Below, one piece after another: positions 19,701 through 28,217 of a stretch of DNA of 64,000 bases. The notes under the pieces are model-generated. The model saw only the letters and a program-made list of their open reading frames with translations, did not search any database and was not told where the DNA came from. Origin of the DNA: Acidobacteriota bacterium (lineage in GTDB: Bacteria; Acidobacteriota; Thermoanaerobaculia; Thermoanaerobaculales; Thermoanaerobaculaceae); contig JACQZW010000064.1 of assembly GCA_016213675.1 (NCBI GenBank), forward strand, positions 1 through 64,000, given 5' to 3'. Each line of letters opens with the position of its first letter. Within the stretch, counting starts at the first letter, position 1. Both the position numbers and the translations under genes were made by a program.

Positions 19701-20168
19701 CTGGCCCTTGAGCTTGGGGTTATCCCAGATGGCTCGGGCGATGCGGCTGGCCTGGTCGGTGGCGAGGGCGTTCATCGGGTAGACGAGGATCGCCTTGATG
19801 CCGGGTTGGTCGCGGTGCTGATAGCAGTAGTCGAGGATGGGCCAGAGGAAGCACTCGGTCTTGCCGGAACCAGTCCCGGTGGCGACGATGGTCGACTTCG
19901 GTGTCGGCCCGCCCAGCCGATCGAATGCACGCTCCTGGTGCCGGTACGGCGGGTAAGGCAGCGGCACGTCGGGGAAGCGGTCGGCCCGTCCTTCGCCGTG
20001 CAGGAACGGCAGTTGCAGCGACAGGTACGGCCCCTTGAAGACGCCTCCCTCCTCGGCAAGCAAGCGTTCCAGCATGCCGTGGAAGAAGGGGCTCGACACG
20101 GGGAACGTGGTCTCGAGGAAGTCCTCGACCCCCTTGCGGACGTGCTGCGCGAGGACCGACGGGATCAC
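13770..20168 (-). CDS. Giant DEAD-box helicase with DUF1998 and nuclease-like C-terminus (DrmA-DrmB / DruE-like)
   Basis: 2132 residues. The GTG start overlaps the methyltransferase stop as GTGA. N-terminal helicase lobe: Walker A G-T-G-S-G-K-T-E (~96-103), V-D-E-L-H (~236), T-S-A-T-L; second lobe ending Q-R-I-G-R-T-G-R-R (~1060). Several C-x2-C zinc knuckles interrupt and follow the lobes. DUF1998-like region (~1550-1660) ends in the typical C-S-C ... G-C-Y-R-C-L. After it (~1690-1830) is a restriction-fold-like segment with S-A-F-E-A-R-F, C-E-V-D-F-L-F and V-F-T-D-G-F-E-F-H. DISARM usually encodes the helicase (DrmA) and DUF1998 (DrmB) separately; Druantia DruE joins them. Given the methyltransferase and SNF2 neighbours I favour a fused DrmA-DrmB. 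Likely engages foreign DNA with the partner helicases. Confidence 0.8.
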   Translation of the reverse strand: MIPSVLAQHVRKGVEDFLETTFPVSSPFFHGMLERLLAEEGGVFKGPYLSLQLPFLHGEGRADRFPDVPLPYPPYRHQERAFDRLGGPTPKSTIVATGTGSGKTECFLWPILDYCYQHRDQPGIKAILVYPMNALATDQASRIARAIWDNPKLKGQVTAGLYVGEGQSGTGGGAAAKTVEVMTRDDIITNRATLRLKPPSILLTNYKMLDYLLVRPRDLPLWKENGPETLRFLVVDELHTFDGAQGTDLACLIRRLKARLKIPSGHLCCVGTSATLGGEGKQEGLLSYAGAVFGERFDSDAVITEARESAGDFLGGSMISRIELVPPSQAHRLDPGRHDTYADYLRAQHELWFGVPVPAETFGESAWRLALGDQLKSHLFFQNVLRALEGQPRSFAELLRRLDKVTPGLRDAEPAYREHLLASLLALVSEARVRVRRKEGDEQIVPFLNVRVQLWLRELRRMVGQVSQPPRLRFADDLNELQLRTHLPVVHCRECGAMGWAGTKRQSETRIHSDLKSFYIAFFSRSPTVVFLFPEREDEASDGLEAVPGKLCPSCLRVTTKLDQQECASCGSGDLIFVQVPDSRVKRKERFVGIHDCPYCGNSDGLTIVGSRAPSLTSVLVAQLFSSTYNDDKKLLTFSDSVQDAAHRAGFFAARTFRFNLRAALQQFVLAEGDGLALADLPEKFSGHWIKHLGTDLAFVATFLAPDISWFRDYDLLTRTGDLPANSHLAEDVKRRIGWEIFCEYGFNCRIGRTLEKTGSSVLHADSRMLDGVIARLLEPLRNEVGPLRKLGEPGLRLFLLGLVTRLKNQGGIVHSALGPFIENLGNSFLISKGMPWMPRFGRFSRAPKFITTTAGKRFDAVLSPKAGNPTWYQKWAEKCFDHLGGSVTGETDRIYQLVLPALGAAGLLSEHEATKNIVWGLRPEALRVSTQVAHLRCRRCGHNLSVAEAEAASWVDGPCLRFHCSGRYERLAGSDDYYGKLYATGDVQRVFSKEHTGLLDRGAREELEQQFKAGRNERKPWFPNLLSCTPTLEMGIDIGDLSSLILCSVPPAQASYLQRIGRTGRRDGNSLNLTVANARPHDLYFFADPEEMISGRVEPPGVFLDASAVVERQLTAYCFDRWVETGLPQGAVPDTMDPVLRNLDGADPTRFPHNLLRFIDSHRTALLERFLADFGVAAASSMGKHLTTFMEGAAEVEGSLPYRILADLHRLEKQRKALAARVKLLTTRIGKKKEEKARDKNYDEELAELEREKDALQKLMTTMTGKPVFNFFTDEGLLPNYAFPEAGVILKSIIWRRREQAEDGGPKYDTWAYEYERPAAAAIAELAPANNFYAGGRKVEIDQVDMSLSDIETWRLCRSCSYSELVGEREPQVTCPRCGDTGWSDAGQKRQMLRMRQVYASTSDRDSRIGDDADDREPNFYDKQMLVDADPKDIRRAFKVDSDELPFGFEFLARATFREINFGEKGEHGAAVSVAGIQMPRSGFAVCRHCGKVQREDDESPRHAITCTARSPGSERNLMDCVYLYREFSSEAIRILLPVAKFGESDRSLHSFVAALHLGLKKRFGGNIDHLQMALQEEPVPESPLRKQYLVLYDTVPGGTGYLKQLMLSKDQLIAVFEGALRVLQTCSCTKDPAKDGCYRCLFAYRHSYDMKETSRQTAVELLSGVLEHQEKLVETKTLRDVSVRALFDSAFEARFVEALRRSAEPGRPVLLRTEVVAGRPGWFFEIGKRAYTIELHKNVGPNDCAPVPCEVDFLFRPIGSRGGGKPVAVFTDGFEFHKSRVGIDMAQRSGLIRSGRYHVWSLTWKDVESAFAEQKDLFRDYLDPGDLPGGSMHATFADHYGAADLKDARQQNSFQWLVRFLADPEPEACVRRWKSLAFVHGLTSIDAKGWSTPAARAGWDQDLRSLLPGVLADEIGPESEGTLRGLFEQHGQKGSRTVRVFASIVPDAVKNAAAVKTGDVGALRSLLYLRDTAEEVDRHGFDRIWAGYLRLANLMQFLPRAVFITQMGLDQGRMGGLPPLTLESWAPPAEPDPWALIREVVDPDRHGVLAELASVGWPLPVDPPYELVEAEETIAEAELAWPDLKIAVLDEQQLVGKSRFEQRGWRVLMMAEVLAAPRLLLDLHQPRGGR

Positions 20169-23100
20169 TTCTTGGACCTCACCTTCCCGTATCGCTTCTC
20201 GAACTCCGCCCAGACGACGTCGTAGTCCCGCTCACGGTCGCACCGATCGAACGGCGCTTCGTATCGGATGGTCTTCTTCTTCGGGCCACCGGGCAACGTG
20301 TCGTCCATCACGACCTGCTCGACCGAGCCGGAGGTCTTCGACCGGACATCCTCCCACGCCGGGCCGGGTTCCTTCTTCGAGGACGTGCGGGGCAAACCGA
20401 CTCCTACGAGGCCCTTGCTGTTCGTGAAGGCGATGCGGCCGCTCCGGTCGTACCAGGTGTCGGACTCATAGAAGCGCAGCACCGGAAACTGCACTCGGTA
20501 GATGGTCTTCAGGTCCTCGAGCGTCATCCCGAGCCCCCTCGCAACCAGCACATCGATCTCGACGAGCGCCTGGCGCCGGGCGTAGTCGGTACGCAGAGCA
20601 GCGGCACGCCGCCAGGAGGGGCGGAGTTCGACGAAGTGCTTCGTGGGCAGACGCGGATCTCTCCTCGCCCACCGATCCTCCGCGAAGCTCTTCTCGAAGC
20701 ATCCTTTCCAGAGATCAGAGTAGTACGTCGTCAAGCAGTTCAGGACCAGCGAGCGCAGCCTGATCTCGCCCGCATGTTCTTCGAACAAAGGTAGACGCGC
20801 TGCGAAGTTGCGTTGGAAATGGCCGCTTCCGGTGGTCTTCAGGAAGAAGTCCACCGGGATCGATGACCAACTCCCCGCGAGGTCGATCACGCGATGCTCA
20901 TCCCTCGTCAGGTAGCTGTTCACCGTGTTGATGTGGCCGCACTCCCGCGGGACTACGGCAGCTTGGAGTGTCCGTTCTGAGGCGGGGCCGATCATGTTGA
21001 CGACGACCACACGGTACCGCCCGGACACCGGCTCCTCGCCGTTCCATCCCGCCCGTGGCGTTCTCTTCCGATACTCCGCCTCGCTGCACGCCGGCACGAA
21101 GTTCGTGCGAGGAAGGTAGTCATCGGGGATCGCCGTGAGATCGATCACGTCGTAGTGGCTGTTCTGCGTGCAGGTCGACCGCGGCGTCTTGTAGAGCGGG
21201 TTTCCGACGTAGAAATGCGGGCCTGACAGGACGAGCTTCTCCGGTGAGCCGGGGAACTTCGTCACACGGCGAATCGTTCCGTCCTTCTGGGCGTACGTCT
21301 CGTTCCAGTGGAACGTCGCATCGTACTTGTCCTCGCCGAGCTGCCCGAGGGTCAACTGGGCATCGGCAAACCGCTCCACGGCCGAGAGGATCTGGCGCGA
21401 GTGGAGCGCCGGAAGCCGAGCCGCTGCCGCGGGCGTGCCGGGCTCGTCGTAGATCTTGGCGAATAGGCCCAAGGTGTTCTTCGAAACGTCGATCACCCGG
21501 TCCCGATGCCCGGCCAGGTTCCAGCTGTTCTCCTCGTCCTTGATACCCGGAACCGCGCCTCGGCCGTGATGGTCGTGGCAAGCGTCAACCGTGGTCGGCG
21601 AGAAGAGGTTGGCTAGGTGGAGCAGCTTCGGTTCTCGGATCGGTCCGTAGATGTTGATGCTGAACTTGGTCATGTGGTGAACGTCTGGGAACAGACCAAG
21701 TTCGTTGCTGAACTGGTAGTGCCGCCTCAGCCGGGGGTAGGAAGCTGCCCTGAGGGCTTCGCCCTTCGGGTCGTCGTAGACACCCTCCGGATGCAGGAAG
21801 CCCGCCACGCCCTGAGGGTTGGCCTGCGCCCACCCGAGGCTCATGAAGCCCTTGTACGAGTTCGGCTTGGAGCCGACGAGTTCCGCGTAGGTCTGCGCGG
21901 CCGAGAGAATCGCCTGGACGCCGGAGGCAGCTTCGTGGGCGGCGAGATAGGCTGACCGATTCCCGTACTTCGCGAAGACCTCCTCACGAAGCCCCGCCGC
22001 ATCGGTGGCCGAAAGCTTCTTCAGCACGAACGACGGATCGCTGTCGCCCAGGACGTCGGCCTCGCTCCACTGGATCCGGATCCACGGTGGGTTTCCGAGC
22101 ACGAGGTCGAAGCCCCCGCGACTCGCGAACTGATCGGCAAACTCGAGTTCCCAGTGGAGGAACCGGTACCGCTCCTCACCGAGCTTCCGAACGAGGGCAA
22201 GGCGCTCGAGCTGTTGGCAGAGTCGATCAACGTTCACGTACCCGAGGTCGTCGATCAGCTCGCGGGCCTCAGCCTCGGGCTGCGTGTCCGAGAAGAGCGG
22301 CATCTGCTCGTCGGCCCTGGCAACCATGTCCAGGACGTTGCCGGTCAGAAGCAGGGAAACCTCGGCGAGGAAGGTCTTCCGATCGGGTAGGAGAGCGACC
22401 TTCTCGATCGGCCAGAACCAGAGCGCGCACCAGTAGTCCATGACGAGCCTGAGCCGGCGGTAAGGGCTGGACGCCCGGACGTCCTTCGAGTGCATCTCCT
22501 GGAAGAGCACGCGATCCTTCCACTCGGTGCTGGTCGGCTCGCGCATTTCGCTGGGCTCGGGCTGCCCCCAGATGGGAAGCGGGTCGGTGGTGCGCCTGCG
22601 AATCCGTTGCTGTTGCTCGACGTGCGCCTGCCAGAGCCTGTCGACTGCGTCCGACAGCCCGACGAGCGTCTCGAGTTCAGCCTTCTCGATCGGTCTGCAG
22701 AACTCCGCCCGCCATTCCTTGATGGCCTTCAGCTCGGCCGCCGCCATGGCCTTGATCGGTTCGCCCTCGTTGCCCTCGCCGTAGACGGACATGCCCGAGT
22801 CGCCGAGGAGGAAATGGTAGACGGAGCCTTTGGGCCGCTGGTCGCTCACGGGGACCCTGTCCGGCACCTCGCCCAGCCACTTCGCGTCATTCCCCCTCAG
22901 GCTGCCCTGCTTGAACACCTGCCGGCGGGCCCCGACGAGGGAGTTGCCGCAGGCGAGCTGGTTTCCGAACCACGGGATGAACCCCCCCGGCGCCATCGTG
23001 TTCAACCAGAGCGACACCTCGGCGAGTTCTACGGCCACCGGGTTCAGGTCAACCCCGAACACCCTGTTGTCGGCGATGCAGGTCTTCACCTTCTGCCGGA

Positions 23101-24982
23101 TGACGGCGTAGTCTTCGGTCTGCCGCCAGGGGTCCTTCGGATCCTGCTCTGCCACCGGCGGTGCCGTCAGCGAGAGCTTGCGGCCGAGTTCCTGCTGCTT
23201 CGCCTCGAGGTAGGCGTCGGCCAACTGGTTGATGGCCTCGTTCAAGAACGCGGCGCTCCCCATCGCGGGCTCGCAGATGTTGAGGTTCAGGATCTCGTCG
23301 GCCGTCTTGCCGGGCAGCAACTCCTTGAGCGCGTACTTCACCAAGCAGCGGGTCAGGACCTCCGGCGTGTAGTAGGAGGCCGAGCTTTGCCGGTCCCGGC
23401 CGGCGAGTCGGTAGATGAACGTCCCCTTCGGGTATCGGCGGAGGGTCCCGTCGTCGTTGAAGACCCGCTCCTCCTCCGTGTACTTCTCGAGGTCGCCCTC
23501 CGGAACGAAGTAGGCCGTCGCCAACTCGTCGTAGTCGTCCTTCGGGTTCTTGACCTCGTAGAGGTCCTCCTTCGCGAAGAAACCGCTGAAGGACAGCAGC
23601 GCCTCGTAGACGGCGCCGAGCTGGTTGATGCCGAGCTGCGCGTAGGAGACCCGCCCCCGACGCTCCCGACGACCGGCCGGCCTCGAGAGGGACAGCAGTT
23701 CGATGATCCGCTGGACGACGCTGTTCCGCAGCTTGACCCTGTTGACGTAGCGGGCGGTCCGACGGGGGTCGAACAGGTGGGTCCGGAGCGGCGTGAGCTG
23801 GAAGGTGTTGAACTGCGGCTTGCCCTCCTGCTTCAGGCCGAGCTGCATCTTCTGCTCGACCGGCTGAAACCCCTCGTAGATGAGCCGGAACAGCTGCTCC
23901 AGCGACGCGTGCAGGAAGTAGCCGTTCTTTGACTCCTCGGTCGTCAGCTTCACGAGCTCGAGGTCCCGGAGCGACTCGAGGCTGTAGCCCTTCCGGTACG
24001 GTTCGGCCTTCATCGGCGCGTAGCCAAGCTCTGGACGGGCCTCGATGTAGAACAGGAACAGGAGCCGGTACATGAATCGGAGGCACTCGAGAGTGAGCTC
24101 CTTCTCGTCGAGTTCCTCGGCGGCTCCCTCGAACACGCCCTTCTTGCGGACCTCTCGCAGGTAGTGGACGACCTCGTTCCCGAGCAGCTCGATCGCCTCG
24201 CGGAGGGCGTACTTCAGCTCGTCCGAAACGGCATGGGCGTGCTTGTGCGAGTTCTCGTCGAGGGCATCGAGGAGGCTCATCCCCTCCTCGGGGCAGACGC
24301 TGTCCCGGTGCAGAAGAGCGGCCGTCGCGTGCAGCGTGGTGGGCTCCGCCCGGTTGAGGATCTCGGAGATGTCGAAGCGCAGCAGACGCTTCTCGTTCCA
24401 CTTCCCGCGGTCGAGGAGGAGCACCTGCGAGGCCCCCACGAGGATCACCCATCTCGGTGGTTCTGCCCGGCCGAAGATCCGGCGCGTGATCAGGTCGTCG
24501 AAGGTCGAGCCGCCCAGCGACTTTGGCAGTTCCTGCCCGTCGGGGTACTGGCAGGGCAGAAGCTCCAGCGTCAGGGGGTCGTCTCCCTCGCCGGTCGGGT
24601 CCACCGCCTCGAGCAGCCAGAGTTCGGCCGCGCCGCTCGGCTTCTTGATCTCGCCCAGAACCGGGATCGAGGAGCCGTCATCCAGTTCTCGGCTGCTCGG
24701 CTCGAACGGATAGCCGAGGACGTCGAGCAGCTCGGCCGCCAGATCCCGTTGAGTCTTGAGCCGGCGTTCGACGGTGCGCTCCCGGTCCAGATGACTCCGG
24801 CTGATGAAGTACCTCTTCCGAAACGCGCTCAGTCGGGCGAATGGCGGCTGGATGCCGCGTTCCTTCTTCTCCTCCTCCCACTTCCTGAAGACCTCCTTGA
24901 GGTCCTGCTCGAGGATCGCGGCGAGGTAGTGGCTCGTGTAGTACTCGTTCGTGTTCTCGATGCCGGTCAGGTCGATGGGCAT
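20165..24982 (-). CDS. N6-adenine DNA methyltransferase (DrmMI/PglX-like)
   Basis: 1605 residues. ATG at 24982 shares one base with the stop of the SNF2 gene (TGATG). An N-terminal Eco57I/PglX-like helical region (~1-500) precedes the SAM-binding motif I, here E-P-A-M-G-S-A-A-F-L (~565-575; D/N-P-A-C-G-S-G in most relatives, so Cys-Gly are replaced by Met and Ala), then V-D-L-N-P-V-A-V-E-L-A. The catalytic motif IV is N-P-P-W (~960). The long C-terminal part resembles the target-recognition region of type IIL/PglX enzymes. No nuclease domain is seen. In DISARM and BREX such enzymes mark host DNA to protect it. Position between SNF2 and the DUF1998 helicase fits class 1 DISARM. Confidence 0.85.
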   Translation of the reverse strand: MPIDLTGIENTNEYYTSHYLAAILEQDLKEVFRKWEEEKKERGIQPPFARLSAFRKRYFISRSHLDRERTVERRLKTQRDLAAELLDVLGYPFEPSSRELDDGSSIPVLGEIKKPSGAAELWLLEAVDPTGEGDDPLTLELLPCQYPDGQELPKSLGGSTFDDLITRRIFGRAEPPRWVILVGASQVLLLDRGKWNEKRLLRFDISEILNRAEPTTLHATAALLHRDSVCPEEGMSLLDALDENSHKHAHAVSDELKYALREAIELLGNEVVHYLREVRKKGVFEGAAEELDEKELTLECLRFMYRLLFLFYIEARPELGYAPMKAEPYRKGYSLESLRDLELVKLTTEESKNGYFLHASLEQLFRLIYEGFQPVEQKMQLGLKQEGKPQFNTFQLTPLRTHLFDPRRTARYVNRVKLRNSVVQRIIELLSLSRPAGRRERRGRVSYAQLGINQLGAVYEALLSFSGFFAKEDLYEVKNPKDDYDELATAYFVPEGDLEKYTEEERVFNDDGTLRRYPKGTFIYRLAGRDRQSSASYYTPEVLTRCLVKYALKELLPGKTADEILNLNICEPAMGSAAFLNEAINQLADAYLEAKQQELGRKLSLTAPPVAEQDPKDPWRQTEDYAVIRQKVKTCIADNRVFGVDLNPVAVELAEVSLWLNTMAPGGFIPWFGNQLACGNSLVGARRQVFKQGSLRGNDAKWLGEVPDRVPVSDQRPKGSVYHFLLGDSGMSVYGEGNEGEPIKAMAAAELKAIKEWRAEFCRPIEKAELETLVGLSDAVDRLWQAHVEQQQRIRRRTTDPLPIWGQPEPSEMREPTSTEWKDRVLFQEMHSKDVRASSPYRRLRLVMDYWCALWFWPIEKVALLPDRKTFLAEVSLLLTGNVLDMVARADEQMPLFSDTQPEAEARELIDDLGYVNVDRLCQQLERLALVRKLGEERYRFLHWELEFADQFASRGGFDLVLGNPPWIRIQWSEADVLGDSDPSFVLKKLSATDAAGLREEVFAKYGNRSAYLAAHEAASGVQAILSAAQTYAELVGSKPNSYKGFMSLGWAQANPQGVAGFLHPEGVYDDPKGEALRAASYPRLRRHYQFSNELGLFPDVHHMTKFSINIYGPIREPKLLHLANLFSPTTVDACHDHHGRGAVPGIKDEENSWNLAGHRDRVIDVSKNTLGLFAKIYDEPGTPAAAARLPALHSRQILSAVERFADAQLTLGQLGEDKYDATFHWNETYAQKDGTIRRVTKFPGSPEKLVLSGPHFYVGNPLYKTPRSTCTQNSHYDVIDLTAIPDDYLPRTNFVPACSEAEYRKRTPRAGWNGEEPVSGRYRVVVVNMIGPASERTLQAAVVPRECGHINTVNSYLTRDEHRVIDLAGSWSSIPVDFFLKTTGSGHFQRNFAARLPLFEEHAGEIRLRSLVLNCLTTYYSDLWKGCFEKSFAEDRWARRDPRLPTKHFVELRPSWRRAAALRTDYARRQALVEIDVLVARGLGMTLEDLKTIYRVQFPVLRFYESDTWYDRSGRIAFTNSKGLVGVGLPRTSSKKEPGPAWEDVRSKTSGSVEQVVMDDTLPGGPKKKTIRYEAPFDRCDRERDYDVVWAEFEKRYGKVRSKK

Positions 24983-27909
24983 CAGCGTGCCCCCCGCAGC
25001 ACCGCGACGACCTGGATGTACGGGTTGTCCTCGGTGGTCATCGTTTCCTGCACCCAGTCCATGAACTCGTCGAAGAGCCGATCGATCCTCCGGCGCTCCG
25101 CCTCCTTGCGATCCCCGACGATCGCCACCGGAAGCCCGCTATCTGCAAACCGCAGCTCCAGCTGGTGGTGCTGCCGTGCCTTCAGTGCCTCGAGAGCCTT
25201 CAGCTGGTCGTTCAGCTTCGGGTTCATGACCGCCTCGAACGCCGTCCGCCGTTCGGTCATCCAGGCTTTGGCCCGACTCACGACCTCGGGAAGCAGCGCC
25301 CGACTGGATTTCGCCGCCTCGTCGGCGTCGCCCGGGTTCGGGATCCGATCGCGTCCCAACCGGGTGCGCTCGCGGACCTCCTGGAAAGGCTCGATACGGA
25401 CGAAACGCCCGTCCTTCATGACCACGCCGAACCACTCGTGCAGAAGCGGGTGGCTCTTCCGGTTGGGGATGAGGCCGGACAAGATGAAGACCAGCTCCCG
25501 CGAATCGAGGGTGCCCTTAGGAAGCGTGACGAGTGGGGCCTCGTGCCGGCCGAACGCGGCAAGCACCTTGTCGTTCGCCCACTCCACGACCGGGTTGAGC
25601 GGCCAGAGGTAGTGGACCGCCGGCCAGGCGGCCTCCTGCTGCTCGTCCTCGCGGCAGCGGCGGATCTCGGCCTGGATGGCGGCCTTGTCCGCGGAGAGGA
25701 CGAACCCGCCCTTCTCCGGCCAGACCTCCAGCGGCAGGTAGGCGAACCGGTGCTCGAGGTCCTCGGTGGCGGTCAGGTCGACCCGCTTGGCCTGGTCGTC
25801 GAACTCGACCTGCAGGCGCCCAGTCTCCTGGATCTGACCGATGGCCGCCTTGAAGTAGGCGTAGTCGTCGTCGAAAAGCGAGTGGACGGGTCTGGTGCGT
25901 TCCTGGGCCTTCTCGCCGGTAGGTTGCGACGCGTCCCCCATCAAAGCGGCCAGCGGGTCGAAGGCTCGTTTCTCCAGGTCCTTCTCGAATGCCTCCCGCG
26001 TGTCGCCCCGCTCAATGGCCTCGCCGGTGATCAGCTCCTCCGTGTCGATGTCGTAGACGCCCATCCAGGTGGACGGATCGCCGATGTTCTTGACGGCCTG
26101 GTCGTCCTTTTCGATCAGGAGTTCGAGGACCCGCGTGTCGCCCCGGATCTTCTCGTTCTGCGAGTCGGTGACCAGGTAGACGATCCGCGGCTCCCGCTCC
26201 TGGCCGTAGCGGTCGATGCGGCCGTTGCGCTGCTTGAAGACCATCAACGACCACGGGATGTCGAAGTGGATCATCTTGTGGCAGAGGTAGTGGAGGTTGA
26301 TCCCCTCCGACGCGACGTCCGAGGCGACGAGGAGCCGGATCGCGGCGCCTTCCCGACCGAAGTCCTCGACCAGCTTCGTCTGGACCACGTCGGGCAGGTC
26401 GCCGCTCAGAGTCGCGAGTTGCCCTGCCTTCAGGCCGAGGTCCTTCCTCAGCCGCTCGGCGAGCATCTCCATCGTCGCGATCCGCTCGGTGAAGATGACG
26501 AGGCGGTCGTCTGGAGTCCTGCCGGTCCAGCCGAGCCCCTTCTTCTTGTCCCGGATCACCTCGAGCAGCTTCTGGTACTTCGCGAAATCTTCGCCCCCGA
26601 TGCTGCCGACCGACCTCTCGAGGTCCCGAAGGCTCTCGACGTCGGCCTTGTATGCCTCGTCGCTCTTGATGCGGTCGAGGCGGTTCTTGATCGTCTCGGC
26701 GCAGGCCTCCGGGCTCGAGAACAGCGCCTTCTCGATCGTCGTCCGGAAGAGCATCTGTCCGGCGGACCGACGGGTGTCGATGCGGGCGAAGCGGAGGCGG
26801 GTCAGGGCGTCGAATGCCTTCTCCTCGGCCGGGGTCGCCGAGCAGCGAGCGATGCTGATCGTCCGGTCCTTGAAGGCCCCCGCGACCTGGCTCTGGATGT
26901 CCTTCTTGAACCGGCGGATGAACAGCCCCTTGATGTCCTCGGGCGTGTACTTGTCCGGATCGGCGATCGCCGTCGGGTCGAGCATGTTCATCAGGCTGGC
27001 GAAGCTCCGGGCCCGCCCATCATGGGGCGTGGCCGAGAGCATGATGAGGGTGTCGGACCGCGACGCAAGCAGGTTGGCCAGCTTGGACCGCATGGAGATC
27101 GACTTGCCCCGCTCGGCCACGTTCTGGGCCTCGTCCACGACGATGATGTCCCAGTATGCGTTCTCCAGGTACGTGCGGTACTCCGCGTCCTGCTTCAACG
27201 TGTCGATCGAGATGATTGCCTTGTCGTAGTAGTAGAACGGGTTGTGGTTCGTCGGGATCTTGTGGCGGACGCGCCGGATGCCGACGGAGTCGAGCCGCGT
27301 CAGCGCGATGGCGAACCGGCTCCACAACTCCTTCTGGAACTGGGTGAGCATGCTCTTGATGGCCAGGACGAGGATGCGCTTGCCCCGGCCGCGGCGGATC
27401 AGCTCGCTCAGCAGGATTCCGCACTCGAGGGTCTTCCCGAGGCCGACCGCGTCGGCGATCAGGATCCGTTGACGCGGCTGGTCGAGGGCCTGGAGGGCCG
27501 GGTCGAGTTGGTACGGCACGAGGTCCATGGCCGCCCGGTGGCCGATGTAGAGGTCGTTGTCGGTGGGGGCGGTCTGGCGGAGCAGGCTCTCCATGTAGAG
27601 GAGCGAGGCCCGGTAGAAGGGCGACGAGTCGACGACGATCTCGGTTTCCGCCGGATCGATGACCTTCAGCTGGTCGATCTCCTCAAGGAAGATCGCCTCG
27701 CGATCGCGGACGAGCTCGGAGATGCCGACGATATGGACGGCCTTGCCGCCGGTCGAGGTGGTGTCAACGCGGCGTACGAGCCACTCGGCATCGCGGACGA
27801 GGATCCGGCTGCCCGGAGCCACCGGCGGGGCTGGGGTGGTGCTGGGCGGGATGCTCGTCCGCCGCCGTGGTCGTCGATCGGGAGGTGGTTCAGGTCGGTT
27901 CGTGGTCAC
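24982..27909 (-). CDS. SNF2-type helicase (DrmD-like), first gene of the defence operon
   Basis: 975 residues. GTG start at 27909 preceded by GTGAGGACT. After a Pro/Arg-rich tail (1-35) comes a small SH3-like stretch, then a superfamily 2 SNF2 helicase: Walker A D-A-V-G-L-G-K-T (153-160), V-V-D-E-A-Q-N-V as motif II, S-A-T-P-H-D-G as motif III, then a C-lobe with L-V-A-S-D-V-A-S-E-G-I-N-L and K-Q-R-N-G-R-I-D-R-Y-G-Q. The domain order and length match DrmD-like proteins. It heads a five-gene minus-strand operon whose first four genes overlap at start and stop, implying one transcript and coupled translation. Divergent from the TIR gene cluster. Confidence 0.82.
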   Translation of the reverse strand: MTTNRPEPPPDRRPRRRTSIPPSTTPAPPVAPGSRILVRDAEWLVRRVDTTSTGGKAVHIVGISELVRDREAIFLEEIDQLKVIDPAETEIVVDSSPFYRASLLYMESLLRQTAPTDNDLYIGHRAAMDLVPYQLDPALQALDQPRQRILIADAVGLGKTLECGILLSELIRRGRGKRILVLAIKSMLTQFQKELWSRFAIALTRLDSVGIRRVRHKIPTNHNPFYYYDKAIISIDTLKQDAEYRTYLENAYWDIIVVDEAQNVAERGKSISMRSKLANLLASRSDTLIMLSATPHDGRARSFASLMNMLDPTAIADPDKYTPEDIKGLFIRRFKKDIQSQVAGAFKDRTISIARCSATPAEEKAFDALTRLRFARIDTRRSAGQMLFRTTIEKALFSSPEACAETIKNRLDRIKSDEAYKADVESLRDLERSVGSIGGEDFAKYQKLLEVIRDKKKGLGWTGRTPDDRLVIFTERIATMEMLAERLRKDLGLKAGQLATLSGDLPDVVQTKLVEDFGREGAAIRLLVASDVASEGINLHYLCHKMIHFDIPWSLMVFKQRNGRIDRYGQEREPRIVYLVTDSQNEKIRGDTRVLELLIEKDDQAVKNIGDPSTWMGVYDIDTEELITGEAIERGDTREAFEKDLEKRAFDPLAALMGDASQPTGEKAQERTRPVHSLFDDDYAYFKAAIGQIQETGRLQVEFDDQAKRVDLTATEDLEHRFAYLPLEVWPEKGGFVLSADKAAIQAEIRRCREDEQQEAAWPAVHYLWPLNPVVEWANDKVLAAFGRHEAPLVTLPKGTLDSRELVFILSGLIPNRKSHPLLHEWFGVVMKDGRFVRIEPFQEVRERTRLGRDRIPNPGDADEAAKSSRALLPEVVSRAKAWMTERRTAFEAVMNPKLNDQLKALEALKARQHHQLELRFADSGLPVAIVGDRKEAERRRIDRLFDEFMDWVQETMTTEDNPYIQVVAVLRGAR

Positions 27910-28217
27910 GAGTCCTCACCGTCCCTCGCGCTGCGTCCGGAAGATGGGGGAGAACCAGGAGGCGCTCGGCTTCACGACGATGACCCCCTTCACCAGGGCA
28001 GGCTTCGAAATCGACCGTTCCGCCACGGGAGTCCTCGACGTTCCCGACGAGCAGGTTCGGGTGACGCCGCGGCAAGCCGGGGCACGAGGATGATACCACC
28101 GTCTCGTCGCGGAAGATCCCTCGGTGTTCAAGGGGTGTTCCGGCCAACTCCGATCGCCGTCCCACAGGTGAATCTCCCCGACCGCGGCGCGTCTACGGTC
28201 CGGCCCAGGAGGAAACC
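27910..28217. promoter_or_regulatory. Divergent intergenic region between DISARM-like operon and TIR cluster
   Basis: 308 bp between two divergent start codons, so it must hold the promoters of both transcription units. No repeat, operator palindrome or clear -35/-10 pair could be identified by eye, and no regulator gene lies in it. Confidence 0.5.

Noticed and set aside
10389..27909. BREX system
   Set aside because: The PglX-like methyltransferase is present, but no PglZ phosphatase, BrxC ATPase or BrxA/B genes are seen.
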